A DNA stretch of 64,000 nucleotides, taken from Pyrus communis (Eukaryota; Streptophyta; Magnoliopsida; Rosales; Rosaceae). The translations under genes were made by a program, and so were the position numbers. Positions 10,015 through 20,581 of this stretch are shown here, in pieces. The DNA is taken from NCBI RefSeq assembly GCF_963583255.1, contig NC_084806.1, positions 23,602,317 through 23,666,316 of the forward strand, in the 5' to 3' direction. Each line of letters starts with the position of its first letter. The first letter of the stretch is position 1. The notes under the pieces were generated by a model. The model was not told the DNA's origin. It worked only from the letters and a program-made list of their open reading frames with translations, and made no database searches.

Positions 10015-11914
10015 ATCTTTTGCTAGTCCTCGAGCAAAACAAAACAACAAAAGAACACGAAACTAGACAAAACGAACAAAACACCACCTACACCTTCCAA
10101 CAATCGTCTCACGGATTTCCAATGCACATAACAAGTTAAAAATCATTATTCCCACAGATTTAGCCATCTTTACACTTAAGTACATTCTTAATCATAGTCA
10201 CCACATACTAGTTCACAATTAAGCATTTAAAACCATGATTTGAATGTAGTAACATGCCTTAGAGAATTTCCTCAATTCCTTACTAGAATGCACTCTATTT
10301 TCACACAGATTTTCTGACTACACACCCTACACTAGTTATATGTGAGAGATTGATGTAAACATGAAAGACTAGTATCTCACATATGTTATAACCAAGAAAG
10401 CATTTTCTGGATTTACGATAATGACATGAATATGATCTCATGAATGGAATGCTACTACTTAGAATGAGAACCAGTGATTCCATAAGCTCATATCAATTCC
10501 AAACTCCACATTTTGAAACACATAACACTCAAGATAGAAGTCAAAGGGTTGTAACGGGGCTAGGGTATTGGCTAACAATGAAAGGTGAAGGATAAACAAA
10601 CATTCTTAAAGCAATAGTGAGCAAAGTATTGAATTAGGCACTTAGAATTCCCTTAAGAACGCAGAAGTCAACTTTGAACACCCAAGGGAAAGTCACACAA
10701 AACTTAGGGCCATATTCAACTTTTTGGACCCTTTCTTCAACCATCAACGCTCGTGAGTTCATTCTTACTTATTTTCACTCCTTTTTTTTTTCTTTTCTTC
10801 TTCTTTTTCTTTTGAATCTCAAAACATACATATAAACGTAAGAACAAACTTTTACTCCCCCACACTCATTTTCTTGCATAATGTAACTCAAAAGGAATTC
10901 ATTTAAGTCATGCTCACTATACTTTAAGAACAAGGGTATAGGAAAATCCTACTCTAGGCTAGGTAAGGGGTGATGTGGTTAGCAAAGAAAATAGGCTAAA
11001 CGAGGCTCAACGGGGTTAAAACTAATATATACGAAATATGGGAAGTAAGGCTATTTGGCTATGGTGGCAACTACACAACTTCATCTTGATATATATTATG
11101 CAATTCAATGTCATGCTTTGAATGAAACGGATATAAGTTCTAGCATTTAGTCTTATCATGATACAATTGCATTCTAAGTAGCAACCAAGCAAGGAATAAT
11201 GAGATCATGCAACAACTTTAGAAAACAAAGAATCACAGATTATAACTCTCCAAAGAACGTTTAGGCTCAAGTTTCACAAGGTTGTAGCGTTTGTTTGAGT
11301 TCTTTCCTTCAAGCATGTTACAAAAACGAATTTTTCTTTTATGATTGCATGTGAAGTCATACATTATAACCATAACCAAGCATATACCAAGAGTAAATCA
11401 AACTTTTCTCCATGTTTATAACTCTTTTTAACAGTCATGCAATTACAAACCAAATCCTTATCATTGTGTTGGAAAGGTACCCTAAGACACAAACACACAA
11501 AAACGACTCAAAACACTCTTTTTAGGCTTTTCAAAACATGTTTTTCAAATTTTTATGTGATTTTCGGAGTTATAAAAACAAAACATACTAAAACACTCTA
11601 AAACAACTTAAAAACACCTTAAAACAGCAAGGAACAACATTTTAAGTTATGGGTGATAAAATCCCACGAATTTGCATCAAATATACTTAGTTACCCCCCC
11701 CCCCCCCCCCCCACACTTAAATCAAACATTGTCCTCAATGTTTTAAGCATAGATTCACACAAAACATAAGTAAACACACAAAAAGCACTAAACATACTAA
11801 ACATGGCAGAATGTAACTAACAAAGAGAAGAGTTTAGGGACGCAAATCTGGTTATGGAGTGTAAATTCCTTCTTCTCCTTGGTGATTGCATTGAGGCATT
11901 GATCTCGGTGATTC
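10015..11914 (-). mobile_element. Non-coding interior of LARD-1
   Basis: AT-rich with no credible ORF. It contains a pyrimidine tract (10771-10812) and C19 at 11694-11712; on the minus strand this reads GAGGACAATGTTTGATTTAA then GTGTGG and a G run. That resembles the real polypurine tract region at 10000-10035 (GAGGACTAGCAAAAGATAAG, then TGTGGGGG). Confidence 0.7.
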
Positions 11915-12742
11915 CACAGGCTTAATCTTGAACTGGTTTCCTCCCATCGTTGATTTTCCACAGGCTACTCTTGAACTGGGCTGGAGGATTCTTTTGGTCT
12001 CCTCCACTCGTTGATTTTCCTTTGTGCTACTCTTGAACTGGGCAGCAAGATTCTTTTGTTCTCCCCCGAAGGTCTAAGCTTACCCCTTTTATCTGTTTCT
12101 TTGTTCAATCTTTGCAGGAGTGGTCCCTTCTCTGGAAGTGTATCAACCGTTGAAGATGACTACTCGAGAGCAACGCTAGGTAAGTAACCAGGAATAGATT
12201 CCAGGCAGTCGGCTCCAGATCGAAAGACTGACTCCAAGTGCCGGCTGATTGCTTCTTTCACTTTGCCATGCGAGTAAGAACAAGGACAAAGAAAAAGACA
12301 GGGAAAGAGCATGATATGAGATACTTTTGCTTTTGACCTTGATGATATGAGATACCTTTGCTTTTGAAGAAGCGGTGAATGAATCAGCACATGCTTCAAT
12401 CTATCGTTTCCTCCTGGGTCATCTGTACTCCAAGCATCTGGTATCATTTTAGGGGAAGAAGAAAAAATTGAGTATTTCGAAAGGCTTTGCTGGGAGTGCG
12501 CCCTCAGAGGTGAGGAAGAGTTGGGCATTTTCTTCAGGTCTGCCTTGCCACAAAAGATGAAGGTCGACATATATAAGGATTTCTCAAAAGCAAGTGGTGG
12601 TACTGTTCTTTTACCCTTGTCGACAAACGTCTCTTCGATATCTGAACGACGGCTCTTTGATTTCTGAGCAGGCGCCTCTTCGATTTCTGAGCAGGCGCCC
12701 CTTCGATTTCTGAGCGACACGTAGTAGTGCGGATGCGGCTCT

Positions 12743-12976
12743 TTTTGACAAAGCTGCACGCGTTTTCTGAAAAGCAGAGAAAGCGTCGCCGGACTTTGCG
12801 CTTGTCGGCTAAAGATGTGTAGTTGCGATGATGGCCTCCACGTGTTTTCTGAAAAGAAGAAATCTTTTGACAAAGTTGAACGCATCTTCTGAAAAGCCGA
12901 GAAAGCGTCGCCTAACTTACGCCGGAAATTCCGGCTTTTTTGAATCGGTGGACGCGTCGCCTTGGCTTTTTATAGA
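12743..12976 (+). promoter_or_regulatory. Promoter region of aORF copy 2 with a duplicated 48-bp box and TATA
   Basis: A 48-bp segment beginning TTTTGACAAAG and ending AAAGCGTCGCC occurs at 12743-12790 and 12865-12912, followed by a TATA box at 12969-12976. Copy 1 has only one such segment. A further cluster of about 24-bp repeats (CTTCGATTTCTGAGCAGGCG) lies at 12620-12720. Confidence 0.55.
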
Positions 12977-13080
12977 GGTATCGATCACCGCCAACATACA
13001 CACTCTGAAGATTGCCCATTCTTGAACATCGTCTCCGGCCCTTTGAAATTTTATTCCATCCAACCCTTCTCTTTGAAAAA

Positions 13081-13743
13081 ATGGCAAACCCATCGAACCT
13101 TAGCTTAGAATTGAGTCTCAGCAGTGATACGGGCGCGCCGCGTCAAGGTAACGTATGGCGCCCTTCTTTCTTATCTTCTAACGGTCCTCTTACAGGTGAA
13201 GACTCCGTGATGCAGGACGCCACAATAGCTACAATAGTAGCTAGGAACCTCCTCACTCCAAAAGATAGTAGGCTGCTGTCAGGACGGTCCAATGAGTTGG
13301 CCGTTCAAGAGTCCCTCGCTCTTAGTGTTCAGTGTGCGAGCTCTGTGTCCAACATGGGCCAACGCCTGCTTGCTCGGTCCCGTCAGGTTGAATCGTTGAT
13401 GGCAGAGGTGGAAAGTCTCAAGCAAGAGATCAAACAACTTAAGTATGAGAATAGAAGTTTGCACGTGCTTGCAAACAACTATTCGACGGGCATGAAGAGG
13501 AAGCTTGATGAGCTGCAAGAATCTGAAGGTCGGATACAAAGTGACCGTCAAAGGCTTGCGGCTTTCTTCCAGAGGCACATTTTTCCTGGGTCATCCAGCG
13601 TTCCACCAAGTATTGTGGCCTCGAATGATCTAGCTCCGATGCCTTCCGCTTCGATGCCTCCTGCTCCGATGCCTTCCGCTCCGATGCCTCCTGCTTCTAG
13701 AGTTGTGCCACGTAGTGGGGCTTCACGTAAACAACCTTTGTGA
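13081..13743 (+). CDS. Antisense ORF (aORF) protein, coiled-coil, copy 2
   Basis: Intact 220-residue ORF, homologous over its full length to copy 1 at 6379-7011. I chose ATG 13081 (AAAAATGGCA, protein MANPSNLSLELSLSSD) because it matches the start of copy 1; an upstream in-frame ATG at 13012 lies in the leader. Features: conserved GNVWRPSFLSS, PKDSRLLSGRS, coiled coil (ARSRQVESLMAEVESLKQEI, then MKRKLDELQESEGRIQSDRQ), and a C-terminal Pro/Met/Ala repeat of a 15-bp DNA unit (CCGATGCCTTCCGCT type) longer than in copy 1. Identity is highest in the coiled coil and lowest in the tail. It keeps its own TATA box although it now sits in an unrelated gag-only element. Function unknown. Confidence 0.75.
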   Translation: MANPSNLSLELSLSSDTGAPRQGNVWRPSFLSSNGPLTGEDSVMQDATIATIVARNLLTPKDSRLLSGRSNELAVQESLALSVQCASSVSNMGQRLLARSRQVESLMAEVESLKQEIKQLKYENRSLHVLANNYSTGMKRKLDELQESEGRIQSDRQRLAAFFQRHIFPGSSSVPPSIVASNDLAPMPSASMPPAPMPSAPMPPASRVVPRSGASRKQPL

Positions 13744-13799
13744 AAGTTACATGCTTTTATTTATTTTTTTATTTTTTTTATTTTTTTTTTTTTTAGAAG

Positions 13800-14809
13800 C
13801 AAACGGCATGGAATTTATCTTTGAATGGAAGGTGATATTTGAAATGATCCGGTAATAGTTTAAATTTAAGATTGGGTGCCTGAATCATCAACAACATGTT
13901 AGTATAAAAGAAAATTGAAATTCGGGGAAGCGGCTTACCTGTGTGCTCCGACATGAACTCAAGGATAAACACATCTTCTTTGAACATTTCAGGAACTTTG
14001 CCCTTGGAATTCATGAACCTGCAAGGAATAGGGATATTTGTTGGAACGGGGTTAGAAATAATGAAATTTGGAACAACCTCACCTGATTTAGATGGCGTAG
14101 GAGCAATAGGTGCCTCCGGCAAAGGTGTTTCCACCCTTTCCGTGGCTTGGGTGTATTCCTCTTCCTTGTGATTTGATGGTTGAGGGTCCGTTCCAACCTC
14201 CTTGCCACTTCTCTAGATGATTTCCTTGGCAGTTTCAACTCCTCCCTTCGGATTTGCAATGGTTGAACTAGGGAGTTTGCCTTGGTCGCAAAATTGTCCT
14301 ACGAACTCCGCTATCTGCCCAATTTGCTTTTCCAAATGCTCCAACCTTTTGTCTTGATTTTGCCTCTCTTTGTTTTGAGGTTGGATTTCATTGCTTTGGG
14401 CAGGTTGTGGTGGCTACATAGGCGTTGAATAGAACTCCTCATATGGTGGCTGCCAATATCATTCTTGTTGAGCCTCATTGTCTTGATTTTGTGAGCCCTG
14501 CACCAAACAAATTAATTCATTAAGCTTTTGATTATAATCTATTGACGAACTTAAATTTGGTTGGGCATATTGAATATGAGGTTGTGGTGGGTGTATAGGT
14601 CTTGAATAGAACTCTTCATATGGCTGCCAATATCCTTCTTCTTGAACATGTTGAGGTTCCCACCACATAGAGTTTGAATGATCACTCCAATCTGAATTGT
14701 AAGTATTGGAAAACACGTTATTCCTTGATTGAAGATCAACTATATCAACGCTTTGCATTTGGGACCTTTCCATTAGCTGTGACAAAAGAGAAGCATTATC
14801 AAGTGCCAT
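13800..14809 (-). pseudogene. Gag-like region of LARD-1, broken
   Basis: Read right to left: 14809-14459 is open (MALDNASLLSQLMERSQ, Q/P/Y-rich), followed by Q-rich text around LEHLEKQIGQIAEFVGQF, an in-frame TAG just before RSGKEVGTDPQ, and 14134-13793 (ETPLPEAPIAPTPSKSGEVV, NIPIPCRFMNSK). LARD-C at 51840-52610 has the same series, with LRSGKEIGTSPQ and NVPIPCKFMISK, so this is a shared family protein of the Athila/Tat-group gag-pol N-terminal kind. No zinc knuckle or enzyme is seen. A stretch of about 62 bp is repeated 175 bp apart (14405-14468 and 14580-14645). Confidence 0.7.
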
Positions 14810-14915
14810 GTTGTGCTTCTCTAGTACTTGAATTCAACAAACAAAACACAAATCAAAAACTAAAACTAAAATACATAATAGAAACGAACAATCCAAGATA
14901 TTAGCAAATTTGCTA

Positions 14916-14934
14916 ATCCCCGGCAACGGCGCCA
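14916..14934 (-). other. Primer-binding site of LARD-1 (tRNA-Asp)
   Basis: The plus strand reads ATCCCCGGCAACGGCGCCA, identical to the 3' end of plant tRNA-Asp(GUC) including CCA, so the element RNA would pair with it. It lies five bases from the LTR end at 14940. Confidence 0.9.
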
Positions 14935-14939
14935 AAATT

Positions 14940-17187
14940 TGATGCGTCAATTTATACGCGCACAAATTAAACCCTCTTTTTGTCAATTGTAGTATAAGTA
15001 TAAGTAGGGATCGTTCTGGACCGGGGATTAGGAGGGATTGTTAATCACTTGGATTTGACTCAATAACGTAAAAACACAATATAAAACACTATACTAGACT
15101 CAAAGAATGCAAAACTAAACTTTAAAACACTAAAACAAATCAAAAGACTCAAAATAGCACAAACACACTCAAATCTGCCTAAAAACCACTTTCTGGGCAG
15201 TTTTGAGTATAGACACACATTTGGACGAAATTAAGTTGTAACTTGACTCAAGACTCTTAAAAACACAAACTAAATTGATTTCTAACTAATTTGACATTAA
15301 AGTAAAGGGGGATTTAGGTTTATACGAAATTAAATTAAATGAACAAATTAAAACAGAATGTAAATATGAAATTGATGAAATGGAATGAATGGATGATAGA
15401 ATAGCTAAGGGGTTCATCTCCATACATGTTACACTTGCATAATAAAACGATTTCAAATTGCATTTCAATAAACCATGAATTCTCAACGCTCCAAGTTAAT
15501 TAGGTCCGCTTAAATTAACTTTCAAATCTTCCTAACGTTATTGAATTGGATGATTGCATACGACAACCCAAAACATTCCCCACAAAGTCCCCTACATGAT
15601 TGCATAATAGAGATACAAGCAAGAATCATTACGCTCTATGAAAATTATAAGTGTTGACGAGGCATTCGTTACTATGGAATACGCATGAAACTTATGCCAA
15701 GAATTCGTTTAACGCGATTGTTTATAAGCAACCTCCACTACTTGTGAATATAAGTTCGTAACTATTAGGTGAAACTCACTTATATTCTAGCGTCATATTC
15801 ATGCATGAAAATTAAGCGCGCATTCTCAATAAACACACACAAATCAATGTAATTCACATAGATAAGTAAATTGAATTCACAACTTATGAAACGCAATTAG
15901 AAGTAATCAAATCATATCGCAAGCATAAACATGTATTTCGAATCCCCCCCTAGCCAAGGGGGGGTTTAGTTCCTCATACGTACAAGACAAAGATAAGTAA
16001 ATTTAACCATTGAAATCAAGGAAAAGGAAACACCTAAAAATTCCAACAACTCAAACTTGAATTGTATGAACGTTTAGGCCCTCTTCTCCTCCTCTTTGTT
16101 GCAGCATAAGGTCTAAGGACAGGTTTAGGGCCTTAGGTGTATGGATGCATGGTTATGGAGGGATGTAGTAGTGTTTAGGGGAAGGGGATGGTGCGGCAAA
16201 GCTTAAAACTAAGGAGAAAGGTGTTTGGTGGCTGTGGCAAGGGTGTGGAGAGGTTTGGACGAATTTCTGGAATGAATGAATGTGTATGAGAGGTGGTGTG
16301 ATGGTGTTTGGATTAGTAGGGAAGGCACGGCACAAGGAAGTGGTGTGAATGGATGATTTTCTGAATATGGAAGAATGCATTAGAATGAATGCAATGGATG
16401 CTTATTTATAGGTGAAATGGGGGGAACATGACAGCTAGGAGGGAATGTGGCTGCATGTTTGCATGATTAAAGGATGCATGTGGGTTGGAAATGCATGTGC
16501 AATGAATATGTGGCTGCAATGCAAGGGGACAACCTGGAAATGAAGGTGAATGTGCACGGCAAGGATTCTTTGGTGCTGAAAAATGCATGTGAAAGCATGT
16601 GTTGGCTGATTTAAAGAATGTGAGGGAATGATGAAAGGGGAAACATGACAGCTAGGTTGGTTGGTGGCTGCCATGGAGGTGTGGAATGATGATGAATGCT
16701 AGGTTGGAAAGGTGTGTATTTTGATGCATGTGCAATGAAGTGGAATGGATGTGGTTGCAAGGTTTTGTGTTAGGTGATAAGTGGTGATGATAAGTGTATG
16801 ATATGTGATTATGATAAGTGATAAGTGGTGATGATAAGTAATGATATGTGGGAGTGTGGCTGAAATGAAGGAGTGGAATGTTGGAAAGTTATGCACGGCT
16901 AAGGATATAGGAAAGGTTTAAATGTCCTAAAACTAAAGGGAACAAGGTTCCAACACTTTGGTCTTCAATTAGGTCTTCAATTTCGTCCAACACTTTGGCT
17001 CCAAGCATAAGCTATCCATCCTTAGCCCAAAAGTGCTCCAAAAGTCTCCAAAATGCATCTTTTTGCTCCTTTAGCCCTTTGGACCTACAAACACACGAAA
17101 ATAGCTTAAAGTACTAAAATAACTAATGAAACATAACGTAAATGCACGAGAACAAGCCATTTAAGTCGCATGAATATGCTCCTATCA
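14940..17187 (-). repeat. 5' LTR of LARD-1 (2248 bp)
   Basis: On the plus strand it runs from TGATGCGTCA to GCTCCTATCA, so TG...CA in element sense (TGATAGGAGC...GACGCATCA). TATA box on the minus strand near 16402-16413. Near its inner end (15004-15031) is the GTAGGGATCGTTCT...CCGGGGATTAG motif shared by all LTRs of this group in the window. No target-site duplication can be checked because the other end is truncated. Confidence 0.9.
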
Positions 17188-17255
17188 GCAGACAATATCG
17201 TGCTACAATGGAGTCGAGCCCAAGATATGGTGGAAGCCTGGGTCGGGATGTGATA
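17188..17255 (+). mobile_element. Cassandra TRIM LTR tail (68 bp)
   Basis: Identical in type to the last 68 bp of the Cassandra LTR at 54885-55176, including GACAATATCGTGCTACAATG and the end GGGATGTGATA. The rest of the LTR, including the 5S-like part, is replaced by the LARD-1 LTR. Confidence 0.75.
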
Positions 17256-17756
17256 GTCTTTTACAGATTATTTGATCAAGGTTATAGTACACATCATGCT
17301 TAATTTTGGTAGACATATGAATGAATAAAGAAACTGCTATGCATTCATATTCGGTAATCTAAGTTGAACATCACAACTAGGTTGTAGATTAGGAGTACTT
17401 GATCACAAACACACATCAAATGGATGATCATAAATGAGTGAAACGAACCCTAGTTGTAGATTGGAGAGTTGAATGCATTTTGACTTAATTTTCATGGAAT
17501 TGCCTTGTAACGGTGAAATCGGTATCCTTAGTTCCATTCCCATTATTTTTATTTTTATTATTATCTTTCTTGCATTGTAAGTTACTTTAGTTTTCAATTG
17601 AAAAATCTAAATTCAGTTTGCATTTTCATTGTTTAGTTAGGGTTCACATAAAGCAAGTAATTTGTAGAGGTCTAATCAGTCTATATGGTTTGACACCCTT
17701 ACTTGTGCCGTTCTACTATCTTTATATTTGCATTTGAAAGGAACATAACAGTTGTG

Positions 17757-20581
17757 AATGAAATATGGATGAAAGGATAGCTAAAGGATTATTCTCCACA
17801 CATGAAACATATGCATACAAATCGATTTCCAGTTATTCTTCCTCTAAACCATGAATGACAATGCCCCAAATTAATTGTGAACAACACTAATTAACTCTCA
17901 GATTTTCCTAAGTTCATTGAATTGGACTTAGCGACGCAACCAAATTACTCTTCTCAAGTTTCCTAACTGTGAAAAGCATGATAGAGATACATCTCAAAGA
18001 TCATTAAGCTTTGTGAAAATCATAAGCATTGACAAAGCATTCATAACTATGAAAAGCATGATACTCTTGCCAAGAATTTACTTAACTCAATCATGACTAG
18101 TGACTTTTACTACTTACAAATATAAGTTCATAATGATTAGGTCAAATTCCCTTATATTCTAGCATCGAATCCTGATAGCAGCATATTTATGTGACTTTGT
18201 TAGCCTATTTCCCTGCATTTGTAGGTCCAAATGGCAAAAGTGGCAAGAAAAGGCAATTTGGAGCATTTTAGAGCAGTTTTGGGCTTGGAATGGATAACAC
18301 ATGCATGGAGCGATGTGGATGAACGTTTTTGAAGATAAAAAAAGGCTAGGAATGTCTTAACATCTGGAGAAATTAATTCAAGACTTGGAAGATAAGGAAT
18401 TAGCTAAAAAGAAGGAAATATTATCCAAACTACCTTATCTTATCCAAACCTTATCCAACCTTATCTTATCTTATCCTATCCAAGTCTTATCCTACCTTAA
18501 TTCCAGCTACAAGGGGGAATCAATTTCACATTAAATCACCTAAATATTTGGTTCTAGAAGCCCTATCCTTCCCCTAAGAATTTGCCACAACACCCTAGTC
18601 GTGTCCTCCAAGGATTTGTGCTGTAGAACCCTAGCCCTATAAATACATCACAAATCTGCCGCACAAAATTAGAGAGAGCCTAAGAGAGAAATTATACTTT
18701 GTGTCCTAGCAAGGAAGGAATGAGAAGAAGAGTTTTGAGCCATGCTGCATCCAAGGATTGTGCAATCTACCATTGGAGTGCTGGAACGTTTCTAGGTGTA
18801 TTCTATTCTTAGTTTTAGTCCAATGGTTGTTTTAATTTGGTTTTCAATTATGATGGACATGTGGAACTAATTTCTTTTTAGCTAGAGGTGAATTCGAAGC
18901 CATGAACATATATGTAATATGAATTGATTTCCTCCAATTATTGTTTTGTAAAGCGTGAATGCAATTTACTTATCTGTTTGATTGATAACTTATTCTTGTA
19001 TGTTGATTAAGGAGGCCTACTTAGTTTGCATGCATGAATCTGATGCTAAAATATAAGGGAATTTCACCTAATAGTTATGAACTTATATTATAAGTAGTGG
19101 AAACCACTAGTCATGATTGTGCTAAGTAAATCCATGGCAGGAGTATCATGCAGTTCATAGTTACAAATGCCTTGTCAATGCTTATGATTTTCATAGAACT
19201 TAATGATCTTTGATATGTATCTCTATCATGCAGTTCATATAGGGAACTTGATAAGAATAATTTGATTGCATCGTTGAGTCCAATTCAATGAGTTTAGGAA
19301 AATCTGAGAGTTAATTTGTGTAGTTCACAATTAATTTGGGGCATTGTCATTCATGGTTTATAGGAATAATAACTTGAAATCGATTTGTATGCATATGTGT
19401 CATGTGTGGAGAAGGACCCTCTAGCTAGCCTTTCACCCTTTGGTTCACCCAATTTCGTATCCTTTAGTTTGTTTCTGCAAGTTTGTTTGTTTAAATCTTA
19501 AATTCGTCAAAACAAATCCCCATTTAGTATTTTGAGTCCTTTTAGTTTGATTTTCATTCAAACTTCTCTCTAGTTTATGTTTTAAGTCAATTTAACTTAG
19601 TTTTGTGTTATTTGATTCAATTTAGTTTGTTTTGAGTTGCTTGAGTCTAGTTTTCTCTTTTTGAGTCTAATTAGTGTAGATTTGCAGCCCTCCTAATCCC
19701 TGGCCTAGAACGATCCCTACTTTCACATACTACATCTATCAAAAAGAGGGTTTAATTTGTGTGTTAGTTTATTTCACATCAAATCCGTGCATGCAAACTT
19801 AGTATGCATCCTTAATAAACATACAAGAATAAGTTTTTTATAACGCAGATAAGTAAATCGCAATCATGTTTTGTGAAACAATAACTGGATGTAATCAATT
19901 TTTATAAAAGCGTATGATCATGGCTTCAAATTCACCTCTAGCTAAAAAGAAACTTAGTTACACATGTTCATCATAACTGAAAAACAATCTAAAATAAACA
20001 TTGAAACTTAAAACAAAGATAAAAAGAACTCTAAAAATGCCAACAACTTGAATGGATGAATGGTAGGCATGGCACACCTTAAAACGTGTAGGAATTTCAT
20101 ATATATAGGGAGGGGAAAGGCTGAATCCAAGGAGGAAAGGGTTTTGGCATTTTGAATTATTTTAGGACTCTAAGAATAAGGTAGAGAGTGTTGGAATGTG
20201 ATTAGGATTCCTCCTTGCAGCTGGAGATAAGATAAGGTTAGATAAGATAGGATAAGAAAGGATAAGGTAGGATAAGATAATGTTCCTCTCCAACTAGGAT
20301 TCCTCTTTCTTATGTACTTCCTTGTCTTCCAAGCCTCAAATTTAGCACATGTTTAACACTATTTAAACACCAAAAACGTCCAGCCCATATTCTATCCACA
20401 CCTACTATCTAATCCAGGTCCAAAACTGCTCCAAATTGCTCCATTTATCTATTTATTGTTATCTTTACCAACTAGACCTACAATAATACGAAAATATCTT
20501 AAATTACCAAAATAAATGGAAATTAACTAAGTAGGTGCAAAGAAATAAGATAACAAAGTCGCATAATATATGCTCCTATCA
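17757..20581 (-). repeat. Reverse LTR of a gag-only element, truncated and interrupted
   Basis: 17757-18172 and 19782-20581 together form one LTR in reverse orientation, ending (plus strand) at TATGCTCCTATCA. The inner end is missing, cut at about 17757. Homologous to the LARD-C LTR (53025-54630). It contains the solo LTR 18173-19781. Confidence 0.8.
18173..19781 (+). repeat. Solo LTR (1609 bp) with 5-bp TSD AATCC
   Basis: Begins TGATAGCAGCATATT and ends TTTCACATCA. AATCC flanks it on both sides (18168-18172 and 19782-19786). TATA box (CCCTATAAATACATC) near 18638. The conserved CTAATCCCTGG / AGAACGATCCCTACTT motif is near the 3' end. The copy in the other block (56149-57769) has the same TSD, so insertion and LTR-LTR recombination came before the duplication. 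Confidence 0.9.

Larger units (their letters stand above)
11915..13795 (+). mobile_element. Tat-derived aORF module inside LARD-1
   Basis: About 1.9 kb homologous, in inverted orientation, to 6340-8175 of the Tat element. It comprises the 3' non-coding part with AAGATTAAGCC motifs, the aORF upstream region, the TATA box, the intact aORF and the T-rich tract after it. Both edges change abruptly into LARD sequence. Its Tat sense agrees with LARD-1 sense (minus), so the aORF is read against the element in both contexts. Confidence 0.8.
8341..17187 (-). mobile_element. LARD-1: gag-only LTR element primed by tRNA-Asp, carrying a captured Tat aORF module
   Basis: Complete except that the left (3') LTR lacks its outer 633 bp. 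Order in element sense (right to left): 5' LTR 17187-14940, primer site, broken gag-like region 14809-13800, Tat aORF module 13795-11915, long non-coding stretch, polypurine tract, 3' LTR 9999-8341. The two LTRs differ by about four substitutions in some 1.6 kb plus one 44-bp repeat unit, so the insertion is recent. There is no protease, RT or integrase, so movement would need proteins from another Athila/Tat-group element. The right end abuts Cassandra sequence (17188) and the left end abuts the Tat element. Confidence 0.85.

Noticed and set aside
12160..12885. 241-codon minus-strand ORF upstream of aORF copy 2
   Set aside because: It overlaps the aORF promoter region. The matching frame near copy 1 (7321-7843) is frameshifted, no domain is seen, and the similarity is explained by DNA homology.
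14916..14934. Possible tRNA-Asp gene fragment
   Set aside because: Only the last 19 bases match, directly beside an LTR end; this is a primer-binding site.
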